NCBI RefSeq assembly: GCF_023016155.1
Contig: NZ_JALKBG010000006.1
Span: 1-64,000 of the forward strand
Length of the DNA stretch: 64,000 nt
Direction: 5' to 3'
DNA from: Aliiroseovarius sp. F20344
GTDB taxonomy: Bacteria > Pseudomonadota > Alphaproteobacteria > Rhodobacterales > Rhodobacteraceae
Part shown: piece by piece, positions 29,323-38,153 of the stretch
How the letters are laid out: every line of letters starts with the position of its first letter
How positions within the stretch are numbered: position 1 is the first letter of the stretch
Made by a program: the position numbers and the translations under genes
The notes under the pieces: generated by a model
Database searches by the model: none
Told to the model about the DNA's origin: nothing
What the model saw: the letters and a program-made list of their open reading frames with translations, nothing else

Positions 29323-29372
29323 CGTGTCTGAAAAGTGCAATTCCGCCACAGGGTTAGCGGCAGATACTGGTA

Positions 29373-30545
29373 TCAGCCGCGCGCATCCATCGCCTCCGAG
29401 AAGCGCTCGAACAGATAGTAGCTGTCCATCGGGCCCGGGCTGGCCTCGGGGTGGTACTGGACCGAGAAGACCGGGCGCGTTTCCATACGGATCCCGCAGT
29501 TTGAGCCGTCAAACAGCGATACATGGGTTTCAATCACGCCCTCGGGCAGGCTGGCGGTATCAACTGCGAACCCGTGGTTCATCGAGGTGATTTCGACCTT
29601 GCCAGTGTCATTGTCCTTGACCGGGTGGTTAGCACCGTGGTGGCCGTGGTTCATCTTAATCGTGCGTGCGCCAAGTGCCAGCGCCAGCATCTGGTGCCCA
29701 AGGCAAATGCCAAAGACAGGAAGGTCCGTGCTGTCGAGGATCGTTTTGATCATTGGCACAGCATACTCACCGGTGGCCGCAGGGTCGCCGGGGCCGTTCG
29801 ACAGGAACACGCCGTCGGGATTGTGGGCCAGAACCTCTTCCGCAGTGGCCGTTGCAGGCAGAACCGTTACGTCACAGCCCGCCGAGGCAAGGCAGCGCAG
29901 GATGTTGCGTTTGGCCCCAAAATCCAATGCCACAACCTTGTGACGGGGGTTTTCCTGCTTGGGATAGCCATCAGGCCAGGCCCAGCGCATTTCATCCCAT
30001 TTGTAGCTTTGCGCACAGGTGACCTCTTTCGCCAGATCCAGTCCCTCAAGACCCGAGAAACCACGCGCTTCGGCGATCAGCGTTTCAATATCGAAGTTTC
30101 CGTCTGGATCATGAGCGATCGCCACATGCGGTGCGCCCTGCTGGCGAATTGCGCGGGTCAGGCGGCGTGTGTCGACGCCACCAATGCCGATGCGTCCGGT
30201 TTTGGCCAACCAATCCACCAAACGTTCAGTCGAACGCCAGTTCGATGGTTCGGTCGGGTCCCACTTAACAACCATACCGGCGGCAACAGGATCAGCCGTT
30301 TCATCATCTTCAGGGTTCACACCCACATTGCCCACATGGGGGAAGGTGAAAGTCACAACCTGCCCGGCATACGAGGGATCTGTCATGATCTCCTGATAGC
30401 CAGTCATTGCTGTGTTAAAGCACAGCTCGGCGGTGGTGATACCGGTGGCTCCGAACCCGTGACCGTAAAAGATCGTGCCGTCAGCAAGAACAAGACAGGC
30501 AGTGGGTTTGGCAGTTTCCTGAGAAGGGGCGGTGGCAGCGGACAT
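29373..30545 (-). CDS. carA: Carbamoyl-phosphate synthase small (glutaminase) subunit
   Basis: Hydrolyses glutamine and channels ammonia to CarB for carbamoyl phosphate used in arginine and pyrimidine synthesis. 390 residues. N-terminal domain: ACLVLADGTIFYGHGFGA, TAMTGYQEIMTDPSYAGQ. C-terminal class I glutaminase: the nucleophile Cys in PVFGICLGHQMLALALGA and the His-Glu pair in VQYHPEASPGP. The ATG at 30545 has GGGAG 7 bases upstream. carB is not in the window. Divergent from the YqeY gene across 189 bases. Confidence 0.97.
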   Translation of the reverse strand: MSAATAPSQETAKPTACLVLADGTIFYGHGFGATGITTAELCFNTAMTGYQEIMTDPSYAGQVVTFTFPHVGNVGVNPEDDETADPVAAGMVVKWDPTEPSNWRSTERLVDWLAKTGRIGIGGVDTRRLTRAIRQQGAPHVAIAHDPDGNFDIETLIAEARGFSGLEGLDLAKEVTCAQSYKWDEMRWAWPDGYPKQENPRHKVVALDFGAKRNILRCLASAGCDVTVLPATATAEEVLAHNPDGVFLSNGPGDPAATGEYAVPMIKTILDSTDLPVFGICLGHQMLALALGARTIKMNHGHHGANHPVKDNDTGKVEITSMNHGFAVDTASLPEGVIETHVSLFDGSNCGIRMETRPVFSVQYHPEASPGPMDSYYLFERFSEAMDARG

Positions 30546-30668
30546 TGAACGACTCCCGATCGACAAATTGGCGCGAACCTAGTTGCGAGGTTCGGTGGGG
30601 TCAAGAGGCGCTTCATGCACAAAAAGCACGGAAAGTTCATTTTGACATGTTAGCGCAAGACAGTTGTG

Positions 30669-30697
30669 TTGATTGCCGGGACGCTTTTCGATAAATA
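30669..30697 (+). promoter_or_regulatory. Candidate promoter of the YqeY gene
   Basis: TTGATT (30669-30674) and TAAATA (30692-30697) are separated by 17 bp, 38 bases before the start codon chosen. A second TTGACA lies further upstream at about 30650. Assigned by eye. Confidence 0.35.
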
Positions 30698-30734
30698 GCC
30701 GTCTTTGTGAACGTCACAGCAGATGGATGGATCC

Positions 30735-31193
30735 ATGGATATGCGCAGCCGCGTGAATGATGCCCTGAAAACGGCGATGAAAAACAAAGATGCCGAGCGT
30801 TTGACCACGCTGCGGTTGATCAATGCCGCGATCAAAGATCAGGACATTGCCCTGCGAGGCAAAGGTGAGGACACTCAGATCTCGGATTCTGATGTGTTGG
30901 CCATTCTTGGAAAGATGGTCAAACAGCGCCAGGAAAGTGCGCGCGCCTATGAAGAAGGCGGACGTCTTGAGCTTGCCGAGAAAGAACTGTCCGAGATTAA
31001 AGTGATCGAAGACTTCCTGCCACGCCAGCTTTCTGATGAAGAAACCGAAGCGGCGGTGGTGTCTGCAATTGCGGAAGTTGGCGCAGACAGCATCCGCGAC
31101 ATGGGCAAGGTGATGGGCGCTTTGAAAGCCAAATTCACAGGCCAGATGGATTTCGGAAAAGTTGGTCCATTGGTGAAGGCCAAACTTGGGTGA
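30735..31193 (+). CDS. GatB/YqeY domain protein
   Basis: 152 residues, all helical, matching the YqeY family: MDMRSRVNDALKTAMKNKDAERLTTLRLINAAIKDQDIA at the start, a central helical bundle with EIKVIEDFLPRQLSDEE, and the C-terminal MGKVMGALKAKFTGQMDFGKV. The domain resembles the tRNA-binding tail of GatB, and stand-alone members are thought to help tRNA-dependent amidation, though this is not proven. The start at 30735 (MDMRS) is preferred to an ATG four codons upstream because it matches the usual family N-terminus. A strong terminator follows. Confidence 0.88.
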   Translation: MDMRSRVNDALKTAMKNKDAERLTTLRLINAAIKDQDIALRGKGEDTQISDSDVLAILGKMVKQRQESARAYEEGGRLELAEKELSEIKVIEDFLPRQLSDEETEAAVVSAIAEVGADSIRDMGKVMGALKAKFTGQMDFGKVGPLVKAKLG

Positions 31194-31217
31194 TCCATCT
31201 GAGATGAAGATGCAAGA

Positions 31218-31244
31218 ATGCGAGGCAGCGGCCTCGCATTTTTT
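31218..31244 (+). terminator. Intrinsic terminator after the YqeY gene
   Basis: A perfect 9-bp stem, ATGCGAGGC-AGCG-GCCTCGCAT, is followed by six T residues (31239-31244). It overlaps the stop codon of the convergent DUF2244 gene. Confidence 0.9.
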
Positions 31245-31758
31245 ATTGGTGAGACTTAATCTGCATAAGCCGTTCCGACAGCTCTGCATGCAGGGCGGGT
31301 CGTTCGTCTTCTGACAGGAACGCGCCCAATTCAACTTCACGTCCGCTGCCCTTGAGCGTGACATAGTCAGGCACAGGACCGCCCGATTTGTGAAGTTGAA
31401 CTGTCACCCAATACGGGTTGCCTTCCCATTTCTGAACCTCCCCGCGCGGGCCGTGCCGGGTAAGGGTCATGTGATCTGACCAGATGCGTAGCTCTTCAAG
31501 AATTTCGCCGTCTTTGTAGCTTTTCTCGATAAAGAACCACAAAGCGCCAAGGGCGGCGAGCCCGAACGGCAGCAGCCCCCAAAGCGCAACGGTGCCAAGA
31601 AACGCCAAGAGGGGAAGCGCCATCATGCCAAAGCCCATTCCCATGATCCAAACGAACCCACGGCGCGGGAGGGAACGGTAGGGCCAAAGGTGCAGCTCTG
31701 CCTTGGGTCGGTTGCGCTGGGCATCTGATTTGTCGGCCTGAACCCACTCGTAGGGCAT
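31243..31758 (-). CDS. DUF2244-family membrane protein
   Basis: 171 residues. A polar N-terminus (MPYEWVQADKSDAQRNRPKAELHLWPYRSLPRRGF) precedes two adjacent membrane helices (VWIMGMGFGMMALPLLAFLG and LLPFGLAALGALWFFIEKSY), followed by a soluble domain ending QLHKSGGPVPDYVTLKGSGREVELGAFLSEDER. This is the layout of DUF2244 proteins, which often sit near cytochrome oxidase genes in alphaproteobacteria; ctaD lies 0.6 kb away here. Function unknown. The frame is open further upstream but the ATG at 31758 gives the family start. Confidence 0.85.
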   Translation of the reverse strand: MPYEWVQADKSDAQRNRPKAELHLWPYRSLPRRGFVWIMGMGFGMMALPLLAFLGTVALWGLLPFGLAALGALWFFIEKSYKDGEILEELRIWSDHMTLTRHGPRGEVQKWEGNPYWVTVQLHKSGGPVPDYVTLKGSGREVELGAFLSEDERPALHAELSERLMQIKSHQ

Positions 31759-31909
31759 TGGGGTGTCCTCGTGTTTTGAACCGGACAACACATCGCAAAT
31801 GATGGGGGGACTTGGCAAGTTCAGGTGGCTGGGTTTCGCCGCTCTCTGGGATGTGATTGGCAATTCAGGGCGACGGATCGCACTCTGCTTTGAAAAGCAG
31901 GAGGTCACG

Positions 31910-32260
31910 ATGCGTTTGTTCTTACTAAGCAGCTTACTAATGGCTGGACCCGCCTTGGCACATGACGCCGTGATCGAAGGCGCGGTGGCACGGGCCAGCG
32001 GATCGGGTTGGTCCTTTAGTGTGACCCTAAGCCATCCAGAGATCGGCTGGGACGATTACGCCGATGGCTGGCGTGTAGAAACAGAGGCAGGTGAGGTGCT
32101 GGGCACCCGCGTGTTGGCGCACCCGCATGCTAATGAGCAACCTTTCACCAGAAGCTTGTCAGGTGTGGCCGTACCAGAGGGCACTGTGACAGTTTGGATC
32201 CGCGCGCGAACAAGTGTGGATGACTGGTCTGATGATCGTTTCAGGCTCGATCTGCCCTGA
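31910..32260 (+). CDS. Small secreted protein of unknown function
   Basis: 116 residues with a clear signal peptide (MRLFLLSSLLMAGPALAHDA, cleavage after ALA). The mature part of about 100 residues looks beta-rich (SGWSFSVTLSHPEIGWDDYADGWRVETEAGEVLGTRVLAHPHANEQPFTRSLSGVAVPEGT), with no Cys and no enzyme motif. It is preceded by an excellent ribosome-binding site (AGGAGGT, 7 bases from the ATG). Divergent from the DUF2244 gene and convergent with ctaD, and separated from the latter by a bidirectional terminator. I know of no named family, although the sequence is clearly a real secreted protein. Confidence 0.75.
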   Translation: MRLFLLSSLLMAGPALAHDAVIEGAVARASGSGWSFSVTLSHPEIGWDDYADGWRVETEAGEVLGTRVLAHPHANEQPFTRSLSGVAVPEGTVTVWIRARTSVDDWSDDRFRLDLP

Positions 32261-32275
32261 AGCATTACAGCCAAA

Positions 32276-32305
32276 GAAAAAGGCCCGGATACTTCCGGGC
32301 CTTTT
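32276..32305. terminator. Bidirectional intrinsic terminator
   Basis: GGCCCGGA-TACT-TCCGGGCC forms a perfect 8-bp stem, with six A residues before it and TTTT after it, so it can serve both the small secreted protein gene and ctaD. Confidence 0.9.
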
Positions 32306-32321
32306 CTAGTTTGATCTTACC

Positions 32322-33995
32322 TTAGTGCGAGTGGCCTTTATCCCACTCTTCCTGCTTGGGCAGGATTTCAAAGGTGTGCTCTGGCGGCGGGGTGGGCAGT
32401 GTCCACTCCAGCGTATCCGCGTATTCGTTCCAGTAGTTGTTCTCGGTCACGCGTTTGCCGCGTGTCAGCGTGTAGAACACGATGCCGATGAAGAACACGA
32501 ACGAAGCGAACGAGATGAACGCGCCATACGAGCTGATCTTGTTCCAGTAAGCGAAGGCTTCCGGGTAGTCGATGTAACGACGGGGCATGCCTTGGCGGCC
32601 CAGGAAGTGCTGCGGGAAGAAGGTCAGGTTTACGCCGATGAAGAAGGTCCAGAAGTGGATCTTACCAGCCCATTCAGGGTACTGGCGACCGGACATCTTG
32701 CCAATCCAGTAGTAGATACCTGCAAAGATACACATCACCGCACCAATCGACATAACGTAGTGGAAGTGAGCAACCACATAGTAGGTGTCGTGATACAGAC
32801 GATCGACGCCAGCCTGAGACAGAACCACGCCGGTTACGCCGCCGATGGTGAACAGGAACAGGAAGCCGAACGCGAACAGCATCGGTGTCTTGAACTCGAT
32901 CGATCCACCCCAAAGCGTTGCAATCCACGAGAAGATTTTAACGCCTGTCGGCACCGCGATAACCATCGTGGCCAGCATGAAGTAGCTTTGCTGCTGCAGC
33001 GACATACCAACGGTGTACATGTGGTGAGCCCACACAACAAAGCCGATCGCGCCGATGGCGATGATCGCCCAAACCATCGGCAGGTAGCCGAAGATCGGTT
33101 TGCGTGCGAAGGTGCCAATAACGTGGCTGATCAGACCGAAGCCTGGCAGGATCACGATGTACACTTCCGGGTGTCCGAAGAACCACAGGATGTGCTGATA
33201 CAGAACCGGGTCACCACCGCCAGCAGGATCAAAGAATGTCCCGCCGAAGTTACGATCAATCAGCAGCATGGTGATAGCGCCTGCCAGAACCGGCAGCGAC
33301 AGAAGGATCAGCCATGCGGTCACAAAGATCGACCAAGCAAACAGCGGCACCTTGAACAGGGTCATGCCCGGGGCACGCATGTTAAGGAAAGTGGTGATGA
33401 TGTTGATCGCACCCAGGATCGATGAGGCACCCGATACGTGGACCGCGAAGATCGCCAGATCCATCGAATATCCGCCCTCGGTCGTGGATAGAGGCGGGTA
33501 TAGAACCCAACCCACACCAGACCCAAGCTGGTCATTACCGCCCGGAGCCAGCAGCGAGGCAACGCCCAGTGCAACACCTGTGGCATAGAGCCAGAAAGAC
33601 AGGTTGTTCATGCGTGGGAAGGCCATGTCGGGGGCACCAATGTGCAGCGGCATGAAGTAGTTGCCGAACCCGCCGAACAGCGCTGGAATGACGACGAAGA
33701 ACATCATCAGGACGCCGTGATACGTGATCATCACGTTCCACAGGTGGCCGTTTGGTGTACATTCGGCAGTTGCATCTGCGATGAAACGAGCGCCCTCAAG
33801 GCACATATATTGAACACCAGGTTCCATAAGCTCCATGCGCATGAAAACGGTGAATGCGACCGAGATGAAACCCGTCAGACCGGCAAGGAACAGGTACAGG
33901 ATACCGATGTCCTTGTGGTTGGTCGACATGAACCACCGGGTAAAGAAACCACGATCGTCGTGGTGGTCGTGGTCGTGGATGGCTGCGTCCGCCAT
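32322..33995 (-). CDS. ctaD: Cytochrome c oxidase subunit I (aa3 type)
   Basis: Catalytic subunit of the aa3-type terminal oxidase, carrying heme a, heme a3 and CuB; reduces oxygen and pumps protons. 557 residues with twelve membrane helices. Clear motifs: [12 protein letters not shown], the heme a ligand His in [12 protein letters not shown], the CuB/Tyr crosslink region [16 protein letters not shown], the two CuB histidines in [10 protein letters not shown], the heme a3/heme a ligands in [10 protein letters not shown], and a K-pathway lysine. The His-rich N-terminus ([11 protein letters not shown]) is common in this family. The other subunits are not adjacent, as in many alphaproteobacteria where ctaD lies apart from ctaC/B/G/E. 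Confidence 0.97.
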   Translation of the reverse strand: MADAAIHDHDHHDDRGFFTRWFMSTNHKDIGILYLFLAGLTGFISVAFTVFMRMELMEPGVQYMCLEGARFIADATAECTPNGHLWNVMITYHGVLMMFFVVIPALFGGFGNYFMPLHIGAPDMAFPRMNNLSFWLYATGVALGVASLLAPGGNDQLGSGVGWVLYPPLSTTEGGYSMDLAIFAVHVSGASSILGAINIITTFLNMRAPGMTLFKVPLFAWSIFVTAWLILLSLPVLAGAITMLLIDRNFGGTFFDPAGGGDPVLYQHILWFFGHPEVYIVILPGFGLISHVIGTFARKPIFGYLPMVWAIIAIGAIGFVVWAHHMYTVGMSLQQQSYFMLATMVIAVPTGVKIFSWIATLWGGSIEFKTPMLFAFGFLFLFTIGGVTGVVLSQAGVDRLYHDTYYVVAHFHYVMSIGAVMCIFAGIYYWIGKMSGRQYPEWAGKIHFWTFFIGVNLTFFPQHFLGRQGMPRRYIDYPEAFAYWNKISSYGAFISFASFVFFIGIVFYTLTRGKRVTENNYWNEYADTLEWTLPTPPPEHTFEILPKQEEWDKGHSH

Positions 33996-34111
33996 GTATC
34001 CCTCCCTTTGGGGTTAAACGAGGACAGGGCTGGGAAAATCCCTGCCCGGCTTTTTAACGTGTTTAATATGCCTGGCGGGTCAGGGGCAACGTCGCAATCG
34101 TCGCATTTGCC

Positions 34112-34155
34112 AAAAAAATTGCGCCCTGCACAGGGATTTCCCGGGCAGGGCGCAA
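34112..34155 (-). terminator. Intrinsic terminator after the cytochrome c gene
   Basis: On the minus strand TTGCGCCCTGC and GCAGGGCGCAA form an 11-bp stem around a 15-base loop, followed by seven T residues. It lies between the cytochrome gene and ctaD, so the two are transcribed separately. Confidence 0.9.
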
Positions 34156-34193
34156 CGTTAGCGCTGAAACTCGACCGTTTGGTCGGGTGTCAC

Positions 34194-34667
34194 TTAGTTG
34201 GTTGTGGTCGATTCGGTCTCTGCCGCTTCACCTTCGGCAGCTTCCTCAGCAGGCATTTCGGCCGAGAATGTCGCGAGGAAAGCGATGATGTTTTCAGGCT
34301 TGCCCCATTTGAAGGTCATTTTCGATTTAGCTTTGCTGTCGCCCGTGGCTTCTTTCAGGAAGCCTTTGGGATCTTTGATGTAGGCGGCAAGGTTGTCAGC
34401 ATCCCAGACCAGACCGGCTGTGCCGGCGTCGACGATCGATTTGCCGTATTTGAAGCCTTCAACGCTGCCTGCTGCGCGGCCAACGATGCCGTACAAGTTC
34501 GGGCCGGTTTTGCCGCCTTTGAAGATCACTTCGCCTTCCGGGCTGGCAATCGCGTGGCAGGATTTACATTTTTTGAAGTCTTTTTCGCCTTTCGCAGCAT
34601 CGCCTTCGGCAAACGCGGTGCCGGACAGTGCGATGATCATGGCTGCGGATGAGAGAATCGTTTTCAT
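34194..34667 (-). CDS. Cytochrome c550/c2-type electron carrier
   Basis: 157-residue periplasmic monoheme cytochrome. Signal peptide MKTILSSAAMIIALSGTAFAEG; heme motif CKSCH at about residues 34-38; GPNLYGIVGRAAGS and a methionine ligand in SKMTFKWGKPENIIAFL. The C-terminus has an acidic, alanine-rich tail (MPAEEAAEGEAAETES), as in Paracoccus c550. It most likely carries electrons to the aa3 oxidase whose subunit I gene is next to it on the same strand. The ATG has AGAGGACTACC upstream. Assignment as the main soluble cytochrome c is likely but not certain. Confidence 0.92.
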   Translation of the reverse strand: MKTILSSAAMIIALSGTAFAEGDAAKGEKDFKKCKSCHAIASPEGEVIFKGGKTGPNLYGIVGRAAGSVEGFKYGKSIVDAGTAGLVWDADNLAAYIKDPKGFLKEATGDSKAKSKMTFKWGKPENIIAFLATFSAEMPAEEAAEGEAAETESTTTN

Positions 34668-34781
34668 GGTAGTCCTCTTGCTTGATCACATGCGCCAGAT
34701 GGCGCGAATTCCGGGGGAACCTGCGCTAAATTCACTTTAATTGGAAGGTGTACCTATGTCGCAGGTGCGAAAAGCTGCAAT

Positions 34782-35474
34782 TTAGCGCTGATCAGGGCCG
34801 AACACTTCGTCAAACACACGGCGAAGGGCCACGTCCAGATCTTCCATCGTGACCGGAAGGCCCAAATCCACCAAGCTGGTCACGCCGTGTTCGGAGATCC
34901 CACAGGGGACAATGCCCGAGAAATGTTCAAGGTCCGGTTCCACGTTGATCGAAATCCCGTGAAAGCTGATCCACTTGCGTAGGCGCACGCCGATGGCAGC
35001 GATCTTGTCTTCAGGCGGTTGTCCCAATGCGGTCAATGGTTTGTCGTCGCGCACGACCCAAACTCCAACACGGCCGTCGCGCCGTTCACCCGTGACATTA
35101 AACTCGGCAAGGGTTTTGATGACCCATTCTTCCAGTGCAGCGACGAAGGCCCGCACATCGCGCCCACGTTTGCCTACATCCAGCATGACATAAGCCACCC
35201 GCTGGCCGGGACCGTGATAGGTGTACTGCCCGCCACGTTTGCTTTCAAAGACGGGGAACCGATCCGGCGCGACCAGATCACGTGGATTGGCCGAAGTTCC
35301 CGCCGTATAAAGTGGCGGGTGTTCCAACAACCAGATCAGTTCACCAGCTTCACCGCGCGCCATCGCATTGGCATGCGCCTCCATCCTCGCGACCGCGGTC
35401 TCGTAATCCACCAAATCGCGGGCGACTTCCCATGTGACTGGGGGCATATCCAAAGCGTTGTTCATACCAGTCAT
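34782..35474 (-). CDS. lipB: Lipoyl(octanoyl) transferase
   Basis: Moves octanoyl groups from acyl carrier protein to lipoyl domains, starting lipoate cofactor synthesis. 230 residues. Family motifs: [35 protein letters not shown] with the conserved RGGxxTYHGPGQ, [17 protein letters not shown] with the catalytic Lys, and FSGIVPCGI with the catalytic Cys. Several in-frame ATGs exist; 35474 is chosen because CAGGTG lies 5 bases upstream, while the longer form from 35540 has no typical N-terminus. Lies between cytochrome c and tRNA-Leu; no operon partner. Confidence 0.93.
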   Translation of the reverse strand: MTGMNNALDMPPVTWEVARDLVDYETAVARMEAHANAMARGEAGELIWLLEHPPLYTAGTSANPRDLVAPDRFPVFESKRGGQYTYHGPGQRVAYVMLDVGKRGRDVRAFVAALEEWVIKTLAEFNVTGERRDGRVGVWVVRDDKPLTALGQPPEDKIAAIGVRLRKWISFHGISINVEPDLEHFSGIVPCGISEHGVTSLVDLGLPVTMEDLDVALRRVFDEVFGPDQR

Positions 35475-35540
35475 TTGGCACCTGACGGGGCGCATGTCAA
35501 AACGCACGGGGAAATTCTTTTTGTGTGTCGAATTTTGCAC

Positions 35541-35569
35541 TTCACATCACACGACCCCTTCGCTATGTA
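35541..35569 (+). promoter_or_regulatory. Candidate promoter of tRNA-Leu(GAG)
   Basis: TTCACA (35541-35546) and TATGTA (35564-35569) are 17 bp apart, ending 21 bases before the tRNA. Assigned by eye. Confidence 0.4.
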
Positions 35570-35590
35570 GCGCCTCACCTAGCCTGACAT

Positions 35591-35677
35591 GCGGTCGTGG
35601 CGGAATTGGTAGACGCGCAGCGTTGAGGTCGCTGTGAGGTAACACTCGTGCGGGTTCGAGTCCCGCCGACCGCACCA
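35591..35677 (+). tRNA. tRNA-Leu(GAG)
   Basis: An 87-base gene with encoded CCA. Acceptor arms GCGGTCG and CGACCGC pair fully, with A as discriminator. The anticodon stem CAGCG/CGCTG encloses the loop TTGAGGT (anticodon GAG). A long variable arm and the T-loop GGGTTCGAGTCCC complete a class II tRNA. Confidence 0.97.
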
Positions 35678-35712
35678 TCCCCAAATTTAAACCGAATGAC
35701 GATGCTCGTAGT

Positions 35713-37602
35713 TTATTCTGCGGGCTTTTCTGCTTTCACGTCCTGCATCCGTCCGCGCAGTTGTTCCTGCCATTCCTCCATCATCTCGTCGACACGCGCC
35801 ATGTAGGGCTCGTTTTCCAACGGCGGGATGTTGATGTCGTATAGCTCAGCCAAATCCAGCATCGACTCGCGGTCTGCGGCTTCAAACTCTGCCAACAGCA
35901 TTTCCGCCTGCGGGCGCGTATGGCCCAACGCTTCAAAGACCGAACGGCTGGCCCTGATCGAGCTGTCATAGGTCTCGCGAATGATGTCGCGACATCCAAC
36001 GGACCACAGATCATAGACGTGATTGCGGTCAATAGCGCGCGCAACCAGATGCACGTTGGGGTGATGTTCCACCATGTACCGGACCAATTCCGTGATGGCT
36101 TCTTTGTCATCAATGGCAATGACCAGGACTTTTGCCTCATCAATGCCCGCCGCATGCAACAGATCCGGACGTGTGGCATCCCCGAAATGCACGCTGATAT
36201 GAAAACGGCGCAGCATCTCGAGTTGCTCAGACGAGTAATCCAGCACCGTGGTGTCATACCCTGCACCGCGCAGCGTGCGGTTCACAATCCCGCCAAAGCG
36301 GCCGTGGCCCGCGATGATGATGGGCGCCTCGCCTTCGATCTCGTCAGCTTCGCGTTCGTCTTGATTGCTGTATCTTGGGGCAATCACGCGATCATAGAGG
36401 ATGAACAGGGCAGGGGTCAGCAGCATCGATAGCGCGACGACCAGAAGCAGAAGGTCTGCAATGTCCTGAGGAATAACGGCGTTTGCCACGGTGAAGGACA
36501 GAAGCACGAAGCCAAATTCACCTGCCTGCGCCAGTCCAAGGGCAAACAGCCACTTATCGCCCCCTTGCAATTTGAATGCCCGCCCAAGCACCATCAACAC
36601 GCCGGCTTTCAGTGCAATCAGGCCAAGGGTTAGCCCAATGATCAACGCGAAATTGCTGCCCAGTAGTCCGAAATTGATACCGGCCCCCACGGTGATGAAA
36701 AACACGCCAAGGAAGATGCCCTTGAACGGATCGATATCGCTTTCCAGCTCATGCCTGTATTCGCTGCTGGCCATGACGACGCCTGCAAGGAAGGTGCCCA
36801 GAGCGGGCGAGAGCCCAACCATGGTCATCAGCAGCGCGATGCCTAGAACCATCATAAGCGCCGTGGTGACAAACAACTCGCGCAGCCTTGCTTTGGCGAC
36901 GAAACGGAAGATGGGGGTGGTCAGATAAGTGCCGATGAAGATCACGCCAGCAATGGCGGCCAAAGTGACTAATGCTGTCTGCCAGCCGTTCAACCCGTCG
37001 ACGAGGCTAAGGTTCAGGCCACCGCCATGCCCATCATCGTGCCCATCGCCATGTCCTGCTCCATGCGCAAGTGCATCAGACAGTTCAGGCATAGCCAGCA
37101 ACGGGATCAGCGCCAGCATAGGAATGACCGCGATGTCTTGCATCAAAAGGACCGAGAAGCTGGCCTGCCCTCCGTCCGAGCGCAGAAGTCCCTTTTCACG
37201 CAGAGTTTGGTTGACGATCGCGGTCGAAGACAAGGCCAACACCAGTCCGATCGCAAGCCCAACCGTCATAGGAAGCCCGAAGGCCAGCGAAATGGCCAGC
37301 ACCGCACCTGTCGTGATCCCGATCTGTAATCCGCCCAGCACAAAGATACGGCTACGCATCTCCCACAAGGATTTCGGGTTCATCTCAAGCCCGACAATGA
37401 ACAGCATCATCACAACGCCGAACTCGGCAAAATGCTGAAGCGCAATCACATCCGCCCCTGCCCAGTGCAAGATCGGACTGATCGCTATGCCCGCGACGAG
37501 GTAACCAAGGACCGAACCGAGCCCGAACCGCGAGGCGATCGGAACCGCGATCACGCCTGCAAGGAAGAGAGTGAACGTAATGAGCATGAATTCAGCGGTC
37601 AT
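35713..37602 (-). CDS. CPA2-type cation:proton antiporter with RCK/TrkA-N domain (KefB-like)
   Basis: 629 residues. The N-terminal 390 residues carry about twelve membrane helices of the Na+/H+ exchanger fold (GLGSVLGYLVAGIAISPIL, LALSSTAIVNQTL, LGLAQAGEFGFVLLSF). A histidine-rich cytosolic or periplasmic loop (HGAGHGDGHDDGHGGG) sits at about residues 195-210. The C-terminal TrkA-N domain has IIIAGHGRFGGIVNRTL (nucleotide binding), DYSSEQLEML and FGDATRPDLLHAAG. Such proteins (KefB/KefC, YbaL-like) exchange K+ or Na+ for H+ and are gated by NAD(H) or glutathione adducts. The His-rich loop is unusual. The gene directly abuts the left end of the genomic island. Confidence 0.9.
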   Translation of the reverse strand: MTAEFMLITFTLFLAGVIAVPIASRFGLGSVLGYLVAGIAISPILHWAGADVIALQHFAEFGVVMMLFIVGLEMNPKSLWEMRSRIFVLGGLQIGITTGAVLAISLAFGLPMTVGLAIGLVLALSSTAIVNQTLREKGLLRSDGGQASFSVLLMQDIAVIPMLALIPLLAMPELSDALAHGAGHGDGHDDGHGGGLNLSLVDGLNGWQTALVTLAAIAGVIFIGTYLTTPIFRFVAKARLRELFVTTALMMVLGIALLMTMVGLSPALGTFLAGVVMASSEYRHELESDIDPFKGIFLGVFFITVGAGINFGLLGSNFALIIGLTLGLIALKAGVLMVLGRAFKLQGGDKWLFALGLAQAGEFGFVLLSFTVANAVIPQDIADLLLLVVALSMLLTPALFILYDRVIAPRYSNQDEREADEIEGEAPIIIAGHGRFGGIVNRTLRGAGYDTTVLDYSSEQLEMLRRFHISVHFGDATRPDLLHAAGIDEAKVLVIAIDDKEAITELVRYMVEHHPNVHLVARAIDRNHVYDLWSVGCRDIIRETYDSSIRASRSVFEALGHTRPQAEMLLAEFEAADRESMLDLAELYDINIPPLENEPYMARVDEMMEEWQEQLRGRMQDVKAEKPAE

Positions 37603-37786
37603 GTGGCGGGCCCCTTGTATCTGTAAAAATCATGCCACCCCTGTTCGCGTCAGACCGGCCGTTTCAGCAAAGCCTTGTCTGCGGGGCGGGTCAAGAGCAC
37701 GTCGTTCTGATGTTGATGTGGCATCGAACCGAAAACCGCAGCAATTTTCACTTTTGACCCTTGCCCCTCTTTCACGAGATGGCTAA

Positions 37787-37839
37787 ACGGGTCGACGGAG
37801 ACGTGGCCGAGTGGTCGAAGGCGCTCCCCTGCTAAGGGA
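37787..37839 (+). repeat. Left attachment repeat; orphan 5' half of tRNA-Ser(GCU)
   Basis: Identical over 53 bp to 60214-60266. The tRNA part starts at 37797 and stops after the 3' side of the anticodon stem, so it cannot make a functional tRNA. It is the original 5' half, with the original upstream region to its left. Confidence 0.95.
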
Positions 37840-38153
37840 AGGAAAAGCCCTTGAATTCATTGATAAATACTGATTTTTTTCAAGAGTTGCCATATTCTTG
37901 ACCTCTGCTAAATCTCAACTGTCGTCTAATGCGGAGTGTTTTCGTGCAACAGCCCCAGAATTGAACCGAACCAATATTTGAGTGGGGTCAGCTGCGGAAA
38001 GTGAAACCATGAAGCGCTGAATGAACTGCGAAGCCGTGACAGCTCATTGCAACCCGTGAAAACTGCAAAACTAAATTCAACCCAACTAGAGTTCCCGATC
38101 CAATTCAGACCCTTGCTCAAGCTGTAGGGAACGGCAACAAATGTTCCGACAAC
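37840..38153. other. Left end of island, no gene recognised
   Basis: About 310 bases between the left attachment repeat and the first multicopper oxidase stop codon. A 64-codon open frame on the minus strand (37926-38120) begins MSKGLNWIGNSSW but shows no recognisable family, signal or ribosome-binding site. The stretch includes an AT-rich segment just inside the repeat (GATTTTTTTC at about 37872), as often found at recombinase binding sites. Confidence 0.6.

Noticed and set aside
29523-30548. Open frame of 341 codons on the plus strand
   Set aside because: Lies wholly antisense to carA and shows no recognisable motifs.
32325-33425. Open frame of 366 codons on the plus strand
   Set aside because: Antisense to ctaD; charged, low-quality peptide without motif or ribosome-binding site.
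37797-37839. A second tRNA-Ser gene
   Set aside because: Only the 5' 43 bases are present; T-arm and acceptor 3' strand are absent.
37926-38120. 64-codon minus-strand frame at the island's left end
   Set aside because: No start signal, family or context support; kept as noncoding.
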